A stretch of 64,000 nt of DNA from Linderina pennispora (GCF_002104995.1 NW_024468252.1:806001-870000); one strand, 5' to 3'; positions 23,245-34,951 are shown, numbered from the stretch's first letter. Numbers and translations are program-made. The notes: generated by a model not told the origin, from the sequence alone.

Positions 23245-25418
23245 TATCTTTACCTACAGATATGATTTCATAGTCCAAGAAGTATCCGACCATCTGCTAG
23301 AACCTTTTTAATTGATTAAAAGATAAAACTTTTAAGCCTCAAAGCGAGTTTGGGTGACTTGCTCCGTAAACTCCTTTTGATCCTGTGCGGCATCTGACCT
23401 TATTGGTGAAACCAGGGCGACAAGTTGTTATTGTAGTGGTCACAGGTCTCCACTAGATATCTCCATTGGTTCGGCGCAAGAGCTGCTCTCATTGTCGGTC
23501 GGCCTGATAACCTCCATGGCATCATCATGGTGGTCATCACCAGCTGCGCAACACTCTTAGGATATTTGTGGATATATTTTATAAATTAATTTGTCTTATG
23601 AACATGCGTAAGCAGTAGTATTTGGGCCACAATAGACCCAGTCTGTATAGACTGATTCAAGAGACTGTATCAGTGCTAAGGGCCCCAAGAACCATGCAAG
23701 CCAGATCATTTTTAATAAAAAGTTCTTAATGCTATGCTTCTGCAATACAGCAAAACTGAACAGCATCATTTCTCTTCTTACTTGCCTATTGAATTTCTCA
23801 AATGAATATTACCCCCAGCACTACTGTCATAAAGACATCACTTGGTGGTATTGGCTTCCGTGATTCTATGTTGCCCCGCCTAGAGCAATTTGTACACAGC
23901 ATCAATATCATCAAAAAGCATACATACATGCTTGCATGATGGATATTACTCTATCAACTAGCTGATAATGATGCCTTTGACACTGCAATATTTGTGAAAA
24001 AGGGATTCTTTCGCTCAATTTATTTATTCATTTATCACAACCTGAAGGCGAAGACGGCTATATCTGCCGAGGATTTCATTAACCGGAAGGACAAGTCAGA
24101 ACTGTCGAGCGCAGATTTTGGTGATGTAGTTATATATCATATTTATATTTATCTACTACATAATGGTGATATCGAGCTACATGGCGTGTGTGAAATGAAT
24201 CAAGTAGCAACATACGTAGATACCGAGCTGATGACAGCATACAAGAACAACATTGTGTTGCACTATGGCACTTGCCTACAGCGGATTCTGGCCAAACTGA
24301 TTGATATTCGCAGCCGCAAAAACACACTGCACAGTACAATGGGCAATGTGTCTAAGACTGAGTTCAATAATGCATGTCAAGTGTGTATTTATACATCTGC
24401 ACAGAAGCTCCGCCAGGCAGTTGCCTCTAGGCACCCTGATCTCAGTGTGCTCACTCCACCGATGCTTGCAATCTACAACAAGCTGGCACCAGTCCTTAAT
24501 GCCTATGATGCCAAGTACAGATTCGCCAAAGACAGCCGATACTATGGTGCTAAGGCAAATCCACTTCAGCATCTGCATGCATACATTCGTCTATGCCAGC
24601 TTATCGAGAATGAGCAGCTTGGCAAGTCTCCCCCCCCCAATGCTTGCCTCTGCGGACATCATGGATCCCAGGCCATGTGCGCTTAGACAAGCAAGTAATC
24701 AAGCAGGTGTTTATTTCAAAAACACGCGAGCAGCTTACCGAGATCAACGCAGCAAAGAGGGCAGCAACAGAGGCAAGGAAAGCAGCAGAAAGGGCGAAAA
24801 ATTGGCCAAGAAGGCTGCACGCGAAGCAGCGAAGATGCCATCAGATGAAACAGAGGCCACTGCAGCAACTGCAGCAGTAGCGGCCGATTCACTTGCTGCT
24901 GCATCAGCTGCTGTAGCAGACATTCCGGTATGTTCCCAACCCGCGGCCCTACCAGAGATCGAAGAACCCAACTGTGAAGTGCCATGGTCTTCTCCGTTGT
25001 ACAAGCGAGTCATGTAAGCAGGCCATGGCATAATACAGGCGGGCCTATTCGTCTCGGCTCTTGAACCGCGATCTCACAGCAGTTCTAAACTTCAGACTCG
25101 TTTTCCAGTCACTCTGTGATTCAGGCAATATTCCTGAACGGTTCTGTTGCCCTACGGCCATTGCTGCCGATGCTTCTGGCACCACCCCTGCGACAAAGAG
25201 GTCGCGCAAGAGGCGTGCAGCAGCAGGCGATTCTGCTTCCAGCAGCAGCGAACCAGCACTGAAGCGCCTGCGCTGAGCAGGCCACCAAGATGGGAGATGT
25301 CCATGACCGCCATTGCACCAACAACCATCCAACACGTTCAAATGACCGGTTCGCCGTGATGCCCTTATCGACGTGTCAACCCATGCTGACTAGCAGCCGA
25401 GCTCGCATCGCGAGCAGA
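23245..25418 (+). mobile_element. Decayed Fanzor1-like element, copy L
   Basis: About 2.17 kb that is highly similar to the inverted copy at 39101-41309. An ORF at 23994-24686 encodes part of an N-terminal domain. The following reading (SWIPGHVRLDKQ, about 24653-24690) is in another frame after a run of nine C at about 24630. The C-terminal part (about 24985-25130), with a Cys-containing ribbon followed by LNRDLTAVLNFR, is in a further frame and interrupted by TAA. The Cys ribbon plus NRD arrangement is what eukaryotic TnpB homologs (Fanzor) show at RuvC-III. There is room for only about 70 Ala-rich residues between the N- and C-terminal parts, so RuvC-I and -II are missing. An in-frame TGA at about 23938 replaces an Arg codon of the other copy. 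It cannot encode an active nuclease. Confidence 0.6.
25401..25415 (+). repeat. Perfect hairpin at the 3' end of element copy L
   Basis: GCTCGC-ATC-GCGAGC, six base pairs and a 3-nt loop, immediately before similarity between the two copies fades. The same hairpin closes copy R. Confidence 0.7.
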
Positions 25419-25616
25419 GTATTTATAGTAGGCTGGTATTATGAAAACAACGACATTTGGTCGAAAGCAGGGGAAAGTGCTATGTAGAGCGGCGAGACGA
25501 AGAGGAAAGCAAAGAAGGGTTGCAGGGATACATGGGCTAAATGCGTGGTGGGATGGGAGGTGTAGCATGCCAGAAAGTAGCAGGAGGTAGAAGAGATGCA
25601 CAAGGGCAGGGCTTGT

Positions 25617-27486
25617 CTAGTACTCGATTTCATGCACCAGCGCAATAACCTGCTGTGCTAGCGCGTCAATGCGGTCGTACTCTTCCTCGTCACCCAAAAA
25701 GTCGATGCTGGACGCGTCTCCGTCCAGCGCCCTGCTGCCACGGTACCCCGGCCCAACATCATACTCGCCCCTCTCGTCGCCGTTCGCCAGCGTGCTCGCC
25801 TCCGCGATAGCCTCGATGTTCTTGATGATTGACGGGTGGCCAGTAATCAGCTGCGTGAGCTCTGGCGACCCTACTTCGAGCAGAATCAGCACAGTCCACA
25901 CGGCAATAGACCGCAGGCTGACGTCCAGACTGCTGTCGTCGAGGGCCAAAAACGACGCCAGATACGACTGCAGCCCGCCGTCAGGCCGATCCCACGCGCG
26001 CACAAAATAGTCGCTGTCCTCGTAGCACTTGTGCGCCAGGCCGCTGATCGCCACGCATGCGCTGTACTGAATGTCGTACGAGTCGTGGTGTGTGAATGGC
26101 AGCAGCAGCTCCAGGTACTTGCCAGCAAACATGTACGGCCGCAGCGAGTCGTTCTGGGCAAACACGCTTAGTGCCGCTGTCATCTCGACCAGCACGACCT
26201 CGTCGGTGTTTTCATCCGAGATAATCGGCTTGATGTGGTCAAAGACGCCCAGCTCGGCAATCGACTCCATATCGGACTCGCTGTTGGCCACCAGATTGCG
26301 CAGCGCCGAGATGACATGGCACTGGGCCTCGCGGTTGTCTGACTGCGTGATCAGGTTGACCAAGCACGGCAGGTACCCAGCGCTGACAATAGGCTCCTCG
26401 TTGGCTGGGTGAATCGAGATATTGCGCAGGCACGCCGACGCCGACACCACCAGTGGCACATACGCCGACTGCAGGAGCGGCAGCAGCGACTCGAGCCCGC
26501 CCTTCTCGACAATCTGTATCTGGTATTCCTCGTCGGACGCCAGGTTGCGCAAAGTGAGCACCGCCTGGCACTGCACCTTGATTGTCGACGTGTCGATAAA
26601 GCGAATCAGCGCGTCCACCAGCGTTGGTTCCGAGTCCCACAGTCGCCGCCGGCCAGACGCATCTACGGCAATGTTGCTGAGCGCCGTGGTGGCGTAGTAC
26701 TGCAGCTCCACATCATCCGAGTCCAGCAGACTGACCAGCACGGGAACCGCCCCTGCATTAATCAGCTGCTGCCGGTGCTCTGCGCTGTGCGTCATGTTTA
26801 GCAGCGCGCCTGTTGCGTTGCGCTGCACCCGGATATCCCGCGACTTGGCCAGGCGCGTCAGCGGAATCAGTGCCCCGCTCTTGGCAATCTTCATCTTGTT
26901 CTCCTCCGCCGTCGCCAGGTTTGTGATGCACCCGACAGAGTTTATCTGCGCGTCCACGTTGGGCGACAGCATTTGCCGGATAAGCGGCTCCAGCCCGCCC
27001 ATCTTCACTATCAGAAGCTTGTTTTCCAGGCAAACCGCCAGGTTGCCCAGGGCCGCCGATGCCCCGTGCTGTACGTCGATATGCGGCGACTGCAGGAGGT
27101 AGAGGATGGGCTCCATTGTCTCGCGCGACACCGGCCGCGCGTCAATCTCCGAAATCTCGCTGAACGCCGTTGCCGCCGACAGCTGCAGGTGGTATATGTC
27201 AGAGTACGCTAGAGTCGACAGGGCCTGCAGCGGCTCGCCGTCGTAGAAGCTCACTGTGGAGCGGTGCTCGAACAGGTCCACCAGCATGTTGACGGCCTGC
27301 CGCTCCTTGTCGGCCAGCAGCGGCTCGTCCTCTCTGTTTGTGTTATCTTCTACAAGGAAAGATGCATGAGGGCGTTAGCTGTGCGCCATGACGACAGTTT
27401 AGTCGCCTCCTGCTTGGCTCATCGTTCCTACCATGTAAATTGCAGCAGGCGCTGAAGCGCATAATGCTCGAGCACGTAGCACCCAT
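25617..27486 (-). CDS. VAC8: Vacuolar armadillo-repeat protein Vac8
   Basis: A 595-residue armadillo-repeat protein of the vacuole membrane, known in yeast for vacuole inheritance, nucleus-vacuole junctions and Cvt/autophagy. Exon 1 is 27432-27486 and encodes MGATCSSIMRFSACC, with an N-myristoylation glycine and palmitoylatable cysteines just as in yeast Vac8 (MGSCCS). The 82-nt intron has a GTAGG donor and TTGTAG acceptor. Exon 2 (25617-27349) carries about eleven ARM repeats, with near-identical family blocks such as ENKLLIV.MGGLEPLI and IRVQRNATGALLNMTHS. The tail is acidic and ends HEIEY. Length is close to the yeast protein (578). A start inside exon 2 (27287) would lose the lipid anchor, so the spliced model is preferred. 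No frame changes. Confidence 0.95.
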
Positions 27487-27922
27487 TTTGCAGACTATGT
27501 ACGGGTCAAACAACTAAACAATAAACACGCCGCTGGAAGGGGATTGCAAACAGGAAGTGGGGGTTGTGAAAGGGGGAGAGGGGGAAGTGTCAGGTTGCAA
27601 TTTGAGGAAGGAAAAGAGAAACGGCTGAGGATGTGCTGGAAAGTTGTTTTATTTTTGTTGAGGGGAAAAAGGAAAAAAAAAAAAAAAAAAGTAGACCTTG
27701 CGACAAGCAAGTCTGTGCCCACAACCACGCATATAAATTTATTAGCTTTTGCGCGCATGTCACTATCCATTGGCAAAACGCACATACGCACAATGGCACC
27801 ATGCTATTCCCAAGCCGACATGTACGTGTTTTTAAATAGTCAATGTTTTCTGGGTGGGCATTTTTCAGCGAGGGTTAAGGGAAGAGGAGGAATAGTACAA
27901 ATAATTCGTTAAGCTGCTTTTT
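27487..27922. other. Intergenic with an A-tract
   Basis: Contains a purine-rich stretch (about 27540-27700, + strand) with an uninterrupted run of about 18 A at 27673-27690. Read from the minus strand this is a T/C-rich leader. No gene seen. Confidence 0.35.
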
Positions 27923-28204
27923 TCAGACCTCGGATTGCACGGCCTTGATGCGCTTGGGCCCCGTGAACATGACGGTCTTGCGCAGATACACGCACCGCTG
28001 GTGGTCGCCAAACGAGTCAAAGGCATTCGACATGTCGGCATCCGACGACCGCCCGCGCTTCGCCACAAACTTGCGCTCAAACGCGATCGACATGCGCGGC
28101 GACGCCGCAGGCTTGATCGGCTGCGCCCGCGCATACGCTGGCTCAAAGTTCGCCGGCACAAAGTGCGTGTGGGATGCCATACTCGGGTAAAAGTTGTCGC
28201 TCAT
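27923..28204 (-). CDS. Small protein of unknown function
   Basis: A 93-residue ORF beginning MSDNFYPSMASHTHF and ending AVQSEV. It is basic in its second half (AFERKFVAKRGRSSD, RKTVMFTGPKRIK), has no signal peptide or membrane segment, and is unrecognised. Its GC-rich third positions match neighbouring genes and the ATG follows an AT-rich leader, which supports it being coding. An overlapping Arg-rich ORF in another frame on the same strand is more likely its shadow. Confidence 0.45.
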   Translation of the reverse strand: MSDNFYPSMASHTHFVPANFEPAYARAQPIKPAASPRMSIAFERKFVAKRGRSSDADMSNAFDSFGDHQRCVYLRKTVMFTGPKRIKAVQSEV

Positions 28205-28990
28205 TATCTGTTTTCGTGTGATCCACGCACGTTATTTACGAGGCAATAATAAATGTGATCCGCAAAGGGTGAGATGTAAAAATACACGCTAAATAATAAT
28301 TAATTCGAGTTGCGCGGTGTTGCGAAAAAAAAACTATCGGCAGATGCGATGGAGGAAGAAGGCGAAAGGGGGAGAGGAGAAAAGGAGGGCTAGCCAGAGA
28401 TATCGAAGGGCGAGAGGAATTCGCGCGTGGAAATGCCTCCTTTTATACCCCTCCGGGCACCGGCAACCCACCCCCCACACAGCATTTGCCATGTTCCGCA
28501 TTAGCGCTTGCAGAGCAAATGCTCGGCGAAAAAACTGAAGCAAATAAAGCCCAAGCCGAGGCACCGCGCGTTTCTCACTGCCTCCAATCGATCGCGCCTA
28601 TTGGCCAAGCCCCGTGGCCATTGTTTCTTCTGCTGAAAGCTGCACGCAGTGGGCGCCCGCACTTTGCCTGGCTGTGTCTGAATCAACAAATTATGTAATT
28701 GGCTGGTTGCGGCTCGTCTGCGCCATGGCGACTCGCGGCTCGGCGGGCACAAGCCGCGTAGCAGCCATTGATTTTGGGGAGGGCGAGATCCGCCCAGCGG
28801 CGTTGTCCACGTCGGTCCCAAAGGAGCACCAGGCACATCAATTGCCAAATGGGGCGGCGTAAATGAAAAATTAATGGCGCAGCGCGTTGGTGGAGTTGTG
28901 ACGAATTACGGCGACAACCAGATTTTTTTTGGGGAGGGACGATGAAAAAAATTGATACTCAGAGACCGGGCAGCGGGCTGGGGACCGGGT
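28205..28990. other. Intergenic, nothing recognised
   Basis: 786 bp between two genes of the same orientation. No ORF of interest. It includes an A-run and AT-rich DNA at 28230-28330 and a GC-rich centre. Confidence 0.3.
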
Positions 28991-31260
28991 CTAGACCAGC
29001 TCTGCGTCCTCGAGGAACCGGTACTCGAACCGGAACTCGGACTTCTTGCGCTGGCACCACGAGCCCTCGTAGTCAAAGTAGATGTACGTGCCCTGCTCGT
29101 AGTCGTCTGTGATGTCGCTCGGCTCCTCGTACCGCTGGAACCACGTGTAGTACTTTTTGTGGAACCGCCACGACTGCCGCTTCAGCTCCTTGGCCGCCAG
29201 GTACTGCTGGTACGTGTTGGGCAGGTAGTAGAACGCAAAGAACAGCGTGTCCAGGTCCAGCCGCGACGCCATGCCCGGGTGCTCCATCACCGGCAGCGCC
29301 GTCTGCGGGTAGTACGCGGGCGTGCTGGCCTGCGGCTGGCTGTGCGCCTTGGGCCGCTCCTGGTCAAGAAGCCCGGGGATCCCGTGCAGGCTCTGGTCGA
29401 CCATTTGCCGCTGCAGCGCGTAGTAGCCGGCCGCGTTCTGCCGGGCCGAGAACTGGTCCTTGGCCTTGAGGAATGTCGCCATCAGCTCAGCAAAGGCGTC
29501 TGGAACATGGCTGTCTTGGAACAGCGTGAAGCACTTGGGTCGAGGCATCGCCGGCGCGCTGCCGGTGGCCGCCCGACTGGGCTGCTCGCCGGATTGCGCA
29601 GCACCCTTGGTGCCCACTGGCGACGTCCCCGAGCGCGCTGCTGCCACTGGCGGCTGCTGCTGCCCGTTGGTTAGCTTTTCAGAGCCAACAGCGACAGTGG
29701 TGCTGCTGTCATCAGCGACCGGAGTGACTGGGCCGCTTGTATTTACAGCGGCGCTCACTGAAGGCGCACCAACTGCAGGCGCGCTAGCAGTGGACAGGAG
29801 AGCAGCTGCCTTCTTGCCTGTCTGCTTTGCTGTTGCACTGGCCGCTGGCGGCTTCGACTGGCTGGCAGCGGTGGCCTCATGTGCGGCTGTCGCCTTCTTG
29901 CCTACAGGATCCGTGGTCACCGCGCTGCTGCTGCCAGCGTTACTAGTCGCTGCTGGTGTCTTCTGATCGGCTGGCGACACAATGGAGGAGGCAGTAGGGG
30001 ATGCTGCTGGCACGGAGGAATTACTGGCGGCAAGCACTGCCTGGACGCCGGCTGTTGTCGTCGCTGTTGTCACAATGTTCTGACTGGCGATAGCAGCCCA
30101 CGGCTGCGCCAGCGACGATGCCGGCGGTGGCGGCGGCAGGGATGTGGTCGCTGCTGATGGCGGCTTTGTTGGGCTCAGCACGCTCTCCTTGACCTCTGTC
30201 CACGCGTTCTTGGACTCCACCGGTGCTGGCGGCAGGGTTGATGGTTGTGGCACCACAGCTGACATTAACCGTGTTGTGCTGTTGCTCTTGCTGCCCAACG
30301 CACTCCGCAGAGCTGTCGATGGTACTGGCTCAGGTTCTGATGGTACGGCTGCATGAGTTGACGACTGGTGGCTATGGCTGACGTTGTGCGACGATACTGA
30401 GTCCTTATGAGATAAGCTGTCTTCGTTGTCGTCGCCCTGGTCATGGCCAAACGTGTCGTCCTCGCCCGGTATTGTGAACAGGCCGTCGTCGTCGTCCAAT
30501 GGCAGGTCGTCGTAGATGTACTCGTCCTCGACAAAGTCCACGTCTTCGTTCTCGGTGACATAGTAGTCGACATCCTCCTGGATGGCCTGGACCTGTTCTG
30601 TCGACAGGCTCTCGTTCTCCAGCAGCCGCTGTATCCTCTCCAGGCACTTGATATGGTGCTTGTGCCGCTCGACGCGCTCGTGGATGGAGCCCAGCTGCTC
30701 GAGCTTGCCCGCGTCGCGGCGCTTCTTGCCCATGTTGCCCTCGATTTGCTCGGCAGTCGCCTCGAGCACGTCAATCTGGGTTGTTAGCGAGTCTACCGAG
30801 TCGGCCAGCCAGTTGCACAGGTCCTGCTTCTCCTTCTCCTTCGGGTCCAGCCGCATGGATAGTTGGAGGCCTTCTTTAGAGTATGCCTTCGTTTTCATCT
30901 CCTTCTCAATGGCCTTGAACTTCTCCATCTGCTTCTCGATCAGTTTCCGGTGGTGCAGCAGGTCCTGCTTGTCTTTGATCTCGTTGCTCTGCAGCCATGT
31001 TTTGATCTGGTCTCGCAACCGCTGCAGCTTCTTGATCTCCTTCTTCAGGTCGGTCTCGTACTTCTCCTTTTGGCTTGCGCTCGACGCATTCACTACTTTG
31101 TCGTGGCAGTCCTCAAACTCCTCGATGCCCTCGGCAACTTTCTTGAACACCCGTTCAATCTCGGCTAAAGGCGCGGAGAGGATTAGACAGCACATCGTGT
31201 CACAGGGGCGTATGTGGGTGATGTCCTGGCCGACACATTACCTTGCAGTTTTCGCGACAT
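28991..31260 (-). CDS. CCR4-NOT complex subunit Not3/Not5
   Basis: A 730-residue subunit of the CCR4-NOT deadenylase complex. Exon 1 (31242-31260) encodes only MSRKLQ, the conserved start of Not3/Not5 (yeast Not5 begins MSQRKLQ). The 77-nt intron has a GTAATG donor and TTTAG acceptor, then exon 2 (28991-31164) runs to the stop. Residues 1-235 are the Not3 coiled coil (VAEGIEEFEDCHDK, LQRLRDQIKTWLQSNEIKDK). An acidic, then Ala/Ser/Thr/Pro-rich linker follows (about 235-560). The C-terminal NOT box (about 600-725) has the typical FHKKYYTWFQRYEEP and FRFEYRFLED. Role: mRNA deadenylation and, by knowledge of Not5, sensing of ribosome codon optimality. No frame changes over 2.2 kb. Confidence 0.93.
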
Positions 31261-32048
31261 GGCCCTCGGTTGGATTCGTTAGCTTCTGTTTGCTTAATAT
31301 AAAAGCTGCTGTTTGGTCTTTGCCTATACAGTTTCGTTAGCCGGCAACGTAAGGGGTGTGAGTTACGCGCAATGAACACCAGGGAATGCTGCATAAAAGA
31401 CAACTGGTATGGAGGCCAGGAAAGAAGTGGGGAAAAGGGTGCAGGCAGCCATAGTAGCTCGCTGCCCAAAACGAGAGAAGTAGCAGGCGCATGGTGGAGT
31501 GGTAAAACGGTCTGGGTAAGAGGGGCCGAATTTGCCTCAAGCCTGGCTGCAAACCGCCAGCAGAAAAGGGCCATCCTTTGCGGCTACCGAGCGTCCAGTA
31601 GAACCGCCAGCCGTGCTCTTCGCGCAATGGCAAGACACATTGGTGCCTCGCTCCTCCAATCGAAGTATCAAATCGGGGCTATGGGCTGTTGAGCATATAG
31701 AATCTGATGTGTACCTCTTGAAGCTTTTTTCAATTGTGGGCGCGAGAAATAAGTAAAGTAGCGCACAGAACTGAAACCCCTCGTTGCTCGTTTCTTTTTG
31801 CTGGTGATGAGAGCAAGCCTCAGCGGTTATTAGAAGCGAATGAAATCGGCTAGAGGAAAAAAAAGAAAGTGCTTCGCCAATTGAGTGAGAAAAAGTGCTG
31901 GGCCTTTGAAACCTGTCCCAAAGAAAAAACGCACCGCCAGACGCGGAAATCGCTGGATTAGCGCATATAGCACCAATGACGACATGGCTTCCCCCCCTTT
32001 GAAGGGCTCTTCCTCCTCATTAGCATTTTTCAACATTTTAACTTCATA
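31261..32048. promoter_or_regulatory. Divergent promoter region of the NOT3/5-like and OTU1-like genes
   Basis: 788 bp between divergent start codons. No gene seen. The right part (31840-32048) is AT-rich with T runs just before the OTU1 ATG. Promoter function is inferred from layout. Confidence 0.35.
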
Positions 32049-32957
32049 ATGTCGCGCGTTCAGCTCCGCACGCGCGCCGAAGACGGACTGCATGATATTG
32101 GCGGGCTCAGCACATCCTCGACGTTCCTCGAGCTCAAGCAGCGCATATCGGCGGCGACGTCCATCCCGGTCGGGAACCTGCAGATAAAGTGCGGGTACCC
32201 GCCGGTCCCCCTGACGCTCAGGGACGACACACTGCTGCGCGACACCCCCATTGCCACTGGCGACACTCTGACAGTGGCCAGGATTGAAGAACAAACACCA
32301 GCCACGCACAGTTCCCAGGCCGACAGCTCCGTGGCAGTCGGCGAAGGCTACCTAGTCCGGCGCACTGTCCCCGGCGACAACAACTGCCTGTTCCGTGCCC
32401 TAGCACACACGCTCGGCAAGCCTGACATAACCATGGAGCGCATGCGGCATATTGTGGTAGACCGGATCCTCGAGAACCCAGCAGTGTATTCGGACGCAGT
32501 GCTTGGGCAGCCGGCCGAGCAGTACTGCCAGTGGATTGCCAATGCCGAGAGCTGGGGCGGCGGCATCGAGCTGGCGATATTCAGCGACGAGTTTGAGGTC
32601 GAGGTGTGCTCGGTCGATATCCAGACAAGGAGGATCGACAGGTTTGGCGAAGACAGGCATGCGTCAAGGGTCATTCTGCTGTACAGCGGCGTGCACTACG
32701 ACTACGTGGCCTTCACATACGACACAGACAGCCCCGCCGACTTTGACCTGACCATGTTCAATGTCAGCGACACTGTGGATGATGTCCTGGCGGCAGCCCG
32801 GGAGCTGGCCGACAAGCTCCGCATCAAGCACGAGTACACAGACAAGGCGCAGTTTATGCTGCGGTGTGCCGACTGCAACGCAATCCTGCACGGCGAGGGC
32901 GAAGCGCAGGCGCACTTTAGCTCCACCGGCCACGTCAACTTTGCCGAGGTCGCGTAG
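32049..32957 (+). CDS. OTU1: OTU1/YOD1-type deubiquitinase
   Basis: A 302-residue ovarian-tumour-family cysteine protease that works with Cdc48/p97 and trims ubiquitin chains. It has a UBX-like N-terminal fold at residues 1-80. The OTU domain runs from about 103 to 235, with the catalytic motif PGDNNCLFRAL (Asp110, Cys113) and the histidine in SGVHYDYV. A C2H2 zinc finger closes the protein at about 272-300 (CADC... HFSSTGH). Domain order and length match yeast Otu1 (301 residues). It ends 56 bp from the convergent eRF3 gene, so the two 3' ends probably overlap as transcripts. Confidence 0.93.
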   Translation: MSRVQLRTRAEDGLHDIGGLSTSSTFLELKQRISAATSIPVGNLQIKCGYPPVPLTLRDDTLLRDTPIATGDTLTVARIEEQTPATHSSQADSSVAVGEGYLVRRTVPGDNNCLFRALAHTLGKPDITMERMRHIVVDRILENPAVYSDAVLGQPAEQYCQWIANAESWGGGIELAIFSDEFEVEVCSVDIQTRRIDRFGEDRHASRVILLYSGVHYDYVAFTYDTDSPADFDLTMFNVSDTVDDVLAAARELADKLRIKHEYTDKAQFMLRCADCNAILHGEGEAQAHFSSTGHVNFAEVA

Positions 32958-33013
32958 CTTTCAATACACAAAAATTCCTGGTTGGCAAATGTATTTGGTA
33001 ACCAGCAGACCGC

Positions 33014-34759
33014 TTAGTTGGCATTGACCTCGTTGGTGTCGATGAGCTTGACAATCTTGCCGATGGCAATGGTCTTGCCCTCGTCGCGCAGGGTGAAGCG
33101 GCCGAGCTGCGGGAAGTCCTTGAACCGCTCGACGCAGACGGGCTGGGCGGTCTCGAGGCGCACAATGCAGGCCATGCCCTTCTTGACAAACTTGGGCGGG
33201 GTGCGGCTCTTCTGGCCCTTCTTGTTGAGCTGGTGCAGCAGCTGCGTCAGGGCGACCTCCTCGACCGCGGTGTGTACGTGCAGCACCGACTTGTAGCCGG
33301 CAGTGATGATGTTCTTGACATCAAGAATCACCAGCTGCGCATCAAACACGCGCGTGCTGCGGCACGGGTGCTTGGTGTCGGTCAGCACAAAGCCCGGCTG
33401 GATGTCCTCCTCCTCGATGCCGCGCAGGCGGATGCGGATGTTGTCGCCGCACACAGCCGACGGCTCCTCCTGGTCGTTCTCGCCGTAGATGGCGCTGACC
33501 TCGGTCAGGCGCTTGTCCGGCAGCACCATCAGCTTCTGGTTGAGCTTGATGTGGCCCGACTCGATCTTGCCCGACACAATGGTGCCCATCTCCTTGTACT
33601 TCTCGCTGATCGGGATGCGCACCGGTCCGTTGATCTTGCGGTCCACGGCCTGCATGTCGTCCAGCGTCTCCAGCAGCGACGACCCAGTGTACCACGAGCA
33701 CGCAGCGCCCACACGATCCTTGACGCCAGCACCAGTATAGCCCGAAATCGGCAGGTAGATCAGATCAGTCTTGGGGTTGTAGCCGGCGCCCTTCAGGAAC
33801 GGCGTCAGCTTGGTGATGATCTCGTCGTACCGCGCCTTGTCCCACTTGACGGTCGGATCGTCCATCTTGTTGATAGCCACAATCAGCCGCCGCACGCCCG
33901 CGGTCTTGGCCAGCACCGCGTGCTCGCGCGTCTGACCTCCGCGGTCAAAGCCCGTCTCAAACTCGCCCTTGCGCGCCGAAATCACCAGCACACCCACGTC
34001 GGCCTGCGCTGCTCCGCCCAGCATGCTCGGCACAAAGTTCTTGTGCCCTGGCGCATCCAGGATCGTGTAGCGGCGCTTCGTCGTCTCAAAGAACGCGCGC
34101 CCGCACTCCACCGTCTTACCCTTGGCGCGCTCCTCCTGGTTCGTATCCAGCGCCCACGACAGATACCACGACTCGCGTCCGGCCTCCTTGGCCTCGCGCT
34201 CGTACTTCTCCATTGTGCGCTTGTCCACCATGTCGGTTAGGAACAGGATGTTGCCGCCTAGTGTCGACTTGCCCGCATCAACGTGTCCAATGAAGATAAC
34301 GTTGAAGTGCTCCTTGAAGTGCTCGTCAAGCAGCATCTCCTCCTCGGCCTCAACCTCCTCGCTAATGTTCTCCAAGGGGGCTGGCACCGGCTTGGGAGCA
34401 TCGACAGGCTTGGGAGCCTCAGCAGGCCTAGGGGTCTCAGCAGGCTTAGGGGTCTCAGCAGGCTTGGGAGCCTCAGCAGGCTTAGGAGCTTCAACAGGCT
34501 TAGGAGTTTCAACAGGCTTAGGAGCCTCAGCAGGCTTGGGAGCCCCACCAAAGCTGATCGTCATGGCCTTTGGAGCCGGACCAGCGGCAGGAGCAGCAGC
34601 AGGAGCAGCGGCCGGCTTGGGTGCAAACGACCGGGGCACAAAGGCAGGCGCCTTTTTGTTGAATGTGGGCTTGAACTCCCTCGCCTTCACATTGAGCGAA
34701 GCGCCGGCCAGCTTCTTGGTCGCGTCCTCCACGGAATTGTTGGTGCCTTCGTTCGACAT
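33014..34759 (-). CDS. SUP35: Translation termination factor eRF3 (Sup35)
   Basis: A 581-residue GTPase that delivers eRF1 to the ribosome at stop codons. The N-domain has a PAM2-like poly(A)-binding-protein motif (LNVKAREFKPTF, residues 22-33), then an Ala/Pro stretch, then 11-12 short repeats of the type PKPAEA (residues 73-127), then an acidic M-like segment. There is no Gln/Asn-rich prion-type region. The EF-Tu-like GTPase begins at about residue 152, with G1 GHVDAGKS (157-164), G3 DAPGH and G4 NKMD. Domains 2 and 3 follow and end GKIVKLIDTNEVNAN. It is uninterrupted. Given the many apparent +1 frame changes elsewhere, eRF3 is a protein of interest, but nothing in it looks abnormal. Confidence 0.96.
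   Translation of the reverse strand: MSNEGTNNSVEDATKKLAGASLNVKAREFKPTFNKKAPAFVPRSFAPKPAAAPAAAPAAGPAPKAMTISFGGAPKPAEAPKPVETPKPVEAPKPAEAPKPAETPKPAETPRPAEAPKPVDAPKPVPAPLENISEEVEAEEEMLLDEHFKEHFNVIFIGHVDAGKSTLGGNILFLTDMVDKRTMEKYEREAKEAGRESWYLSWALDTNQEERAKGKTVECGRAFFETTKRRYTILDAPGHKNFVPSMLGGAAQADVGVLVISARKGEFETGFDRGGQTREHAVLAKTAGVRRLIVAINKMDDPTVKWDKARYDEIITKLTPFLKGAGYNPKTDLIYLPISGYTGAGVKDRVGAACSWYTGSSLLETLDDMQAVDRKINGPVRIPISEKYKEMGTIVSGKIESGHIKLNQKLMVLPDKRLTEVSAIYGENDQEEPSAVCGDNIRIRLRGIEEEDIQPGFVLTDTKHPCRSTRVFDAQLVILDVKNIITAGYKSVLHVHTAVEEVALTQLLHQLNKKGQKSRTPPKFVKKGMACIVRLETAQPVCVERFKDFPQLGRFTLRDEGKTIAIGKIVKLIDTNEVNAN
34379..34543 (-). repeat. Tandem repeat encoding PKPAEA units in eRF3
   Basis: A run of 15-nt units with drift, translating to repeated [AT]PKP[AV]E. 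It lies inside the eRF3 N-domain. Confidence 0.8.
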
Positions 34760-34929
34760 GCTTTTTTCTTTCGTTCTGCTTCCTTAAAAATAAATCTAGC
34801 ACTAATGGCGTGTCGGCAAGATTCTGGCCCGTTAGCTTAATTAGAAAACCAAGGAAAAAATTGTACACAGCTGAAATTGAAGCAGAGGAGCGAAACTGCG
34901 AAATCTGGCGAGGGGTTGGGGGCGTGGCC

Positions 34930-34951
34930 AAAAAAAAAAAAAAAAAAAAAA
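34930..34951. repeat. Poly-A tract (poly-T on the minus strand)
   Basis: About 22 consecutive A on the + strand between eRF3 and GCP3. On the minus strand it is a T-run in the eRF3 upstream region. Confidence 0.8.
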
